Of a stretch of DNA of 45,763 nucleotides, positions 43,826 to 45,763 are shown piece by piece (positions within the stretch are counted from its first letter, which is position 1; each line of letters begins with the position of its first letter). Location: NCBI GenBank assembly GCA_947176605.1, contig CAMWRH010000019.1, forward strand, positions 1 to 45,763. Direction: 5' to 3'. This DNA comes from an uncultured Porphyromonadaceae bacterium. Its GTDB lineage: Bacteria; Bacteroidota; Bacteroidia; Bacteroidales; Muribaculaceae. A program made the translations under genes and the position numbers. The notes beneath the pieces were generated by a model, which did not search any database, was not told where the DNA came from, and saw only the letters and a program-made list of their open reading frames with translations.

Positions 43826-43905
43826 GCGATGCACTTCCCTTCGCTGAAGCCCGGGCGCAGGACTACGAGGCCCGGGCTGACGCGGGGTAGCTTGGCGGGT
43901 TTGAT
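43826..43905 (+). repeat. Dispersed repeat, copy D
   Basis: The copy comprises gactggcgatgcacttccct, tcgctgaagcccgggcgcag and gactacgaggcccgggctga. It fills most of the gap before the paralogue cluster and lacks the GGACGCACC palindrome. Read in one frame it gives FAEARAQDYEARADAG. Confidence 0.8.
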
Positions 43906-43929
43906 TTTTTAATTTGAATTTGGAATGAT

Positions 43930-44391
43930 ATGGAGACTATTGAATTGGTGATCGGTCGGGATGATGTGCTGGCCGAGGTGGATAAGGCCACGGATTATAC
44001 GGGGTCGAAGATGGATGGTGAGGATGGAGAGGTGCGTGACCGGATCGCGATGACTGAGGAGGATATGGAGAATCTTCAGCGTTTCTGGGAGGAGTCGGCG
44101 AGTCTGGCGAATGAGCGTCTGAAGGGTATGTGGGTGAGCGGGTCGCGTCCGGATGATGCGGGTGATTACCGTGTGAAGCTGGAGGTGAGCCGGAATTTCG
44201 ACAAGGGTCTGACTCCGAGTGTGGAGTCGAGTCTGCGGAGTTATTTTATCCAGAGTATCGTGGGGCGTTGGTTCAGGTTTGTGAATAAGCAGGAGACGGG
44301 GGATTGCGCTGCGGAGGCCGGGGCGATGATTGAGGATGTGCTGCGGAAGCTTTATTCGCGCAGACGGCCTGTGAGTCCGCGCCGGCGCTGA
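43930..44391 (+). CDS. First of three tandem paralogous virion-type proteins (153 aa)
   Basis: The last 75 residues carry a shared pattern: strand DYRVKLEVSRNF, a helix, SYFIQSIVGRWFRFVNKQET, then a helix and an Arg-rich tail (SRRRPVSPRRR). The two genes that follow have the same strand, 'W-x-x-x-x-N' turn and tail at the same place. The N-terminal half is acidic and helical, with no recognised motif. The family looks like the short proteins that Bacteroidetes phages encode between capsid and tail genes, which suggests a neck or tail-completion role, but that is not shown. It is first in the cluster, after a dispersed repeat. Confidence 0.75.
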   Translation: METIELVIGRDDVLAEVDKATDYTGSKMDGEDGEVRDRIAMTEEDMENLQRFWEESASLANERLKGMWVSGSRPDDAGDYRVKLEVSRNFDKGLTPSVESSLRSYFIQSIVGRWFRFVNKQETGDCAAEAGAMIEDVLRKLYSRRRPVSPRRR

Positions 44392-44442
44392 CGTGCGGGG
44401 GTGATTCTGATTTTTGTGTATAATTTTTAAAATTTTGTGATT

Positions 44443-44943
44443 ATGGCTCAGAAGAAGAGTGTGAAGGTGACGGTCTATATGGACTGGTTGCTGTATGACA
44501 TCATGAATGAGACGTTCCTGCGCGGGCGTACGATTCAGGATGACAAGAACTATAAGGAGGTGGCAAGCATGTTTGCGAGTGAGGATGAGGAGAATCAGGA
44601 GAAGATTCTTCGCTCGGTGAAGCGTGCGTTTGCGGAGGTGCAGACGGAACTGCCGGAGTATCTTGACGAGGATGGCACGGAGACTGATAATGCGAATATG
44701 AAGGAGGATGAGGATCTGGTACTGAATCTGGTGATGCCATCGAATTTCAATGAGGCGGCTACGAAAGGTATCGGTGAGGCTGTGCATGACTATATCGCGA
44801 AGACTGCAATTGCGGACTGGTATCTTGTGACCAACAAGGGTGACGCGGATGCTTATGCGGCTCTTGCGCAGAAGAGTATGGAGAGTATCCGTAAGGCGGT
44901 AAGTAAGCGTAGCCGTCCGCGGCGTCCGGCGGACCGTGGCTGA
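44443..44943 (+). CDS. Second of three tandem paralogous virion-type proteins (166 aa)
   Basis: I chose the ATG at 44443 (MAQKKSVKV) over an in-frame GTG two codons upstream. The protein has an N-terminal strand and helix (VKVTVYMDWLLYDIMNETFL), an acidic middle (DEDGTETDNANMKEDED), then the shared C-terminal module: DLVLNLVMPSNFNEAA, HDYIAKTAIADWYLVTNKGD, helix, and Arg-rich tail (SKRSRPRRPADRG). The aspartates and the IADWYLVTN phrase line up with its neighbours. The leader ('gattttt ... gtgattatggc') resembles that of the giant gene at 2372. Its function is unknown; a virion connector is suggested by family resemblance and position. Confidence 0.77.
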   Translation: MAQKKSVKVTVYMDWLLYDIMNETFLRGRTIQDDKNYKEVASMFASEDEENQEKILRSVKRAFAEVQTELPEYLDEDGTETDNANMKEDEDLVLNLVMPSNFNEAATKGIGEAVHDYIAKTAIADWYLVTNKGDADAYAALAQKSMESIRKAVSKRSRPRRPADRG

Positions 44944-44959
44944 GGAGGGGCTATGTGTG

Positions 44960-45493
44960 ATGAATGTGATTGAATGCGGGGGCAGTGAGGGGGGAAAGCG
45001 TGTGGCTGTGGTGATGCTGCGGCGTGGTGATCTGGTGTATGACATCCGGAACTGCTGCTATATCGAGGGGCATGTGATGCCGGATGATGCTGATGAGGCC
45101 CGGCATACGGTGCAGGATGTGGGTGAGGCGGGGAATGTGGACCGTGTGACGCGTATGCTTGATCTGGCGCATGCGGAGCTTGTGGAGCGTCTGCTTCCGA
45201 TGACGCGTCGGGAGCTGGATGATCCGTTGGTGACGAACCGTCTGGCGGAGCGCGGTGTGTATGGTGTGGTGCTGGAGGTGGGACGGGATTTTTCGCAGTC
45301 GACGCTGAATCTGCTGGGGAAGCTGATTCATGAGGCGATGGTAAGCTGGGTGGTGGCTGACTGGATGAGTATCACGAATCCGGGGAAGGCGGATGTGTGG
45401 CGTGCGAAGGTGGATGAGCTTCTGGCGCGTGTGTCGGGGGTGAAGGCCCATCGTGGCGGACGCCTGCGGATCCGGCCTCATTGGCTGGGATGA
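44960..45493 (+). CDS. Third of three tandem paralogous virion-type proteins (177 aa)
   Basis: I chose the ATG at 44960 because a strong Shine-Dalgarno (gaggagggg, 44942-44950) lies 9 bases before it. An in-frame GTG at 44936 would add eight residues and overlap the preceding gene. The N-terminus is strand-rich (KRVAVVMLRRGDLVYDIRN). The C-terminal half has the shared module: YGVVLEVGRDFSQSTL, HEAMVSWVVADWMSITNPGK, helix, then a His/Arg-rich tail. It is the most diverged of the three. A strong terminator follows after 46 bases, so the gene ends the transcript. Confidence 0.77.
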   Translation: MNVIECGGSEGGKRVAVVMLRRGDLVYDIRNCCYIEGHVMPDDADEARHTVQDVGEAGNVDRVTRMLDLAHAELVERLLPMTRRELDDPLVTNRLAERGVYGVVLEVGRDFSQSTLNLLGKLIHEAMVSWVVADWMSITNPGKADVWRAKVDELLARVSGVKAHRGGRLRIRPHWLG

Positions 45494-45539
45494 TGTGTGG
45501 ATGCTGTGTTTTCCGGAGTCGGCTATGGCCGGATATGGG

Positions 45540-45568
45540 AAGGGCCCGCTTTTGGAGCGGGCCCTTTT
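45540..45568 (+). terminator. Strong intrinsic terminator after the paralogue cluster
   Basis: AAGGGCCCGCT (45540-45550) pairs perfectly with AGCGGGCCCTT (45556-45566) around a 5-base loop, and the stem runs into TTTT. It marks the end of the right-hand operon. Confidence 0.88.
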
Positions 45569-45589
45569 GGCAGGGACTCCCCTACCCTT

Positions 45590-45717
45590 TGCCGGCGCCC
45601 GGGGGACTGGCGATGCACATCCCTTCGCTGAAGCTCGTGCGCGGGACTACGGGGCCCGAGGCGGAGCGGGGGAGCTTGGCAACTCCCGGTGGACGCACCG
45701 GGGTGCGTCCCTACAGG
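45590..45717 (+). repeat. Dispersed repeat, copy E, full length with palindrome
   Basis: This is the most complete copy: gggggactggcgatgcacat, cccttcgctgaagctcgtgc, gcgggactacggggcccgag, gcggagcgggggagcttggc. It ends in the perfect palindrome ggacgcacc (45691-45699) / ggtgcgtcc (45702-45710). The remaining bases to 45763 hold nothing I can name. Confidence 0.82.
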
Positions 45718-45763
45718 GGAGGCGGATGCGCCGGGACCCAGGGGAAAGGCGGGGCTGGAGGGG

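Overview
The window is a block of tailed-phage (or prophage) genes from a Bacteroidales host. The host call rests on three observations. First, several virion proteins have N-termini that I recognise from Bacteroidetes phages: the fibre at 33306, the giant fibre at 35025, the KTGGRR-type small protein at 43-393 and the PYPVE-type lysis lipoprotein. Second, most start codons lack a strong Shine-Dalgarno, and promoter-like sequences fit the Bacteroidetes -7 box TAnnTTTG. Third, the intergenic regions are full of heptamer tracts (TAATGCA type), TTAGG/CCTAAAA tracts and GGACGCACC-type palindromes, which are common in gut Bacteroidales genomes. A Muribaculaceae-like host is plausible but not proven. 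I see no tRNA, rRNA, CRISPR array, integrase, repressor or replication gene.

Layout. 43-393 (minus): small terminase-like protein, with a possible invertible promoter beside it. 618-2238: two small internal-virion/ejection-type proteins. 2372-24442: one uninterrupted gene of about 7,356 codons, nearly half of the window. Its two ends look like a phage internal-virion protein. Its middle is a polyvalent-protein cassette: DdrB/ParB-like domain, two BECR-nuclease-like domains, inorganic-pyrophosphatase-like domain, adenine-N6 methylase, SNF2-type helicase and metallopeptidase-like domain. 24449-26461: portal. 26535-29052 (minus): large terminase and a small partner, reversed relative to everything around them. 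29353-33309: scaffold, major capsid and two connector-type genes. 33306-41579: coiled-coil fibre, a tiny ORF, and a 2,184-residue fibre with LamG-like, CotH-kinase-like and leucine-rich-repeat segments. 41584-43814: lysis region (amidase, candidate unimolecular spanin, small membrane protein). 43930-45493: three tandem divergent paralogues, closed by a strong intrinsic terminator at 45540-45568.

How it fits together. Small ejection proteins, giant protein and portal are contiguous and tightly spaced. This suggests that the giant protein is packaged in the virion and enters the cell with the DNA, as the large internal proteins of podovirus-like phages do, carrying anti-host enzymes with it. 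The capsid, fibre, lysis and terminal genes follow in conventional order.

The most unusual features are the mosaic giant gene, two natural-looking ORFs overprinted in its linkers, and a dispersed repeat family. The repeat sits in most intergenic gaps of the right half and also in-frame inside the giant protein and the portal. The fibre also joins a CotH-like domain to an apparently swapped tip.
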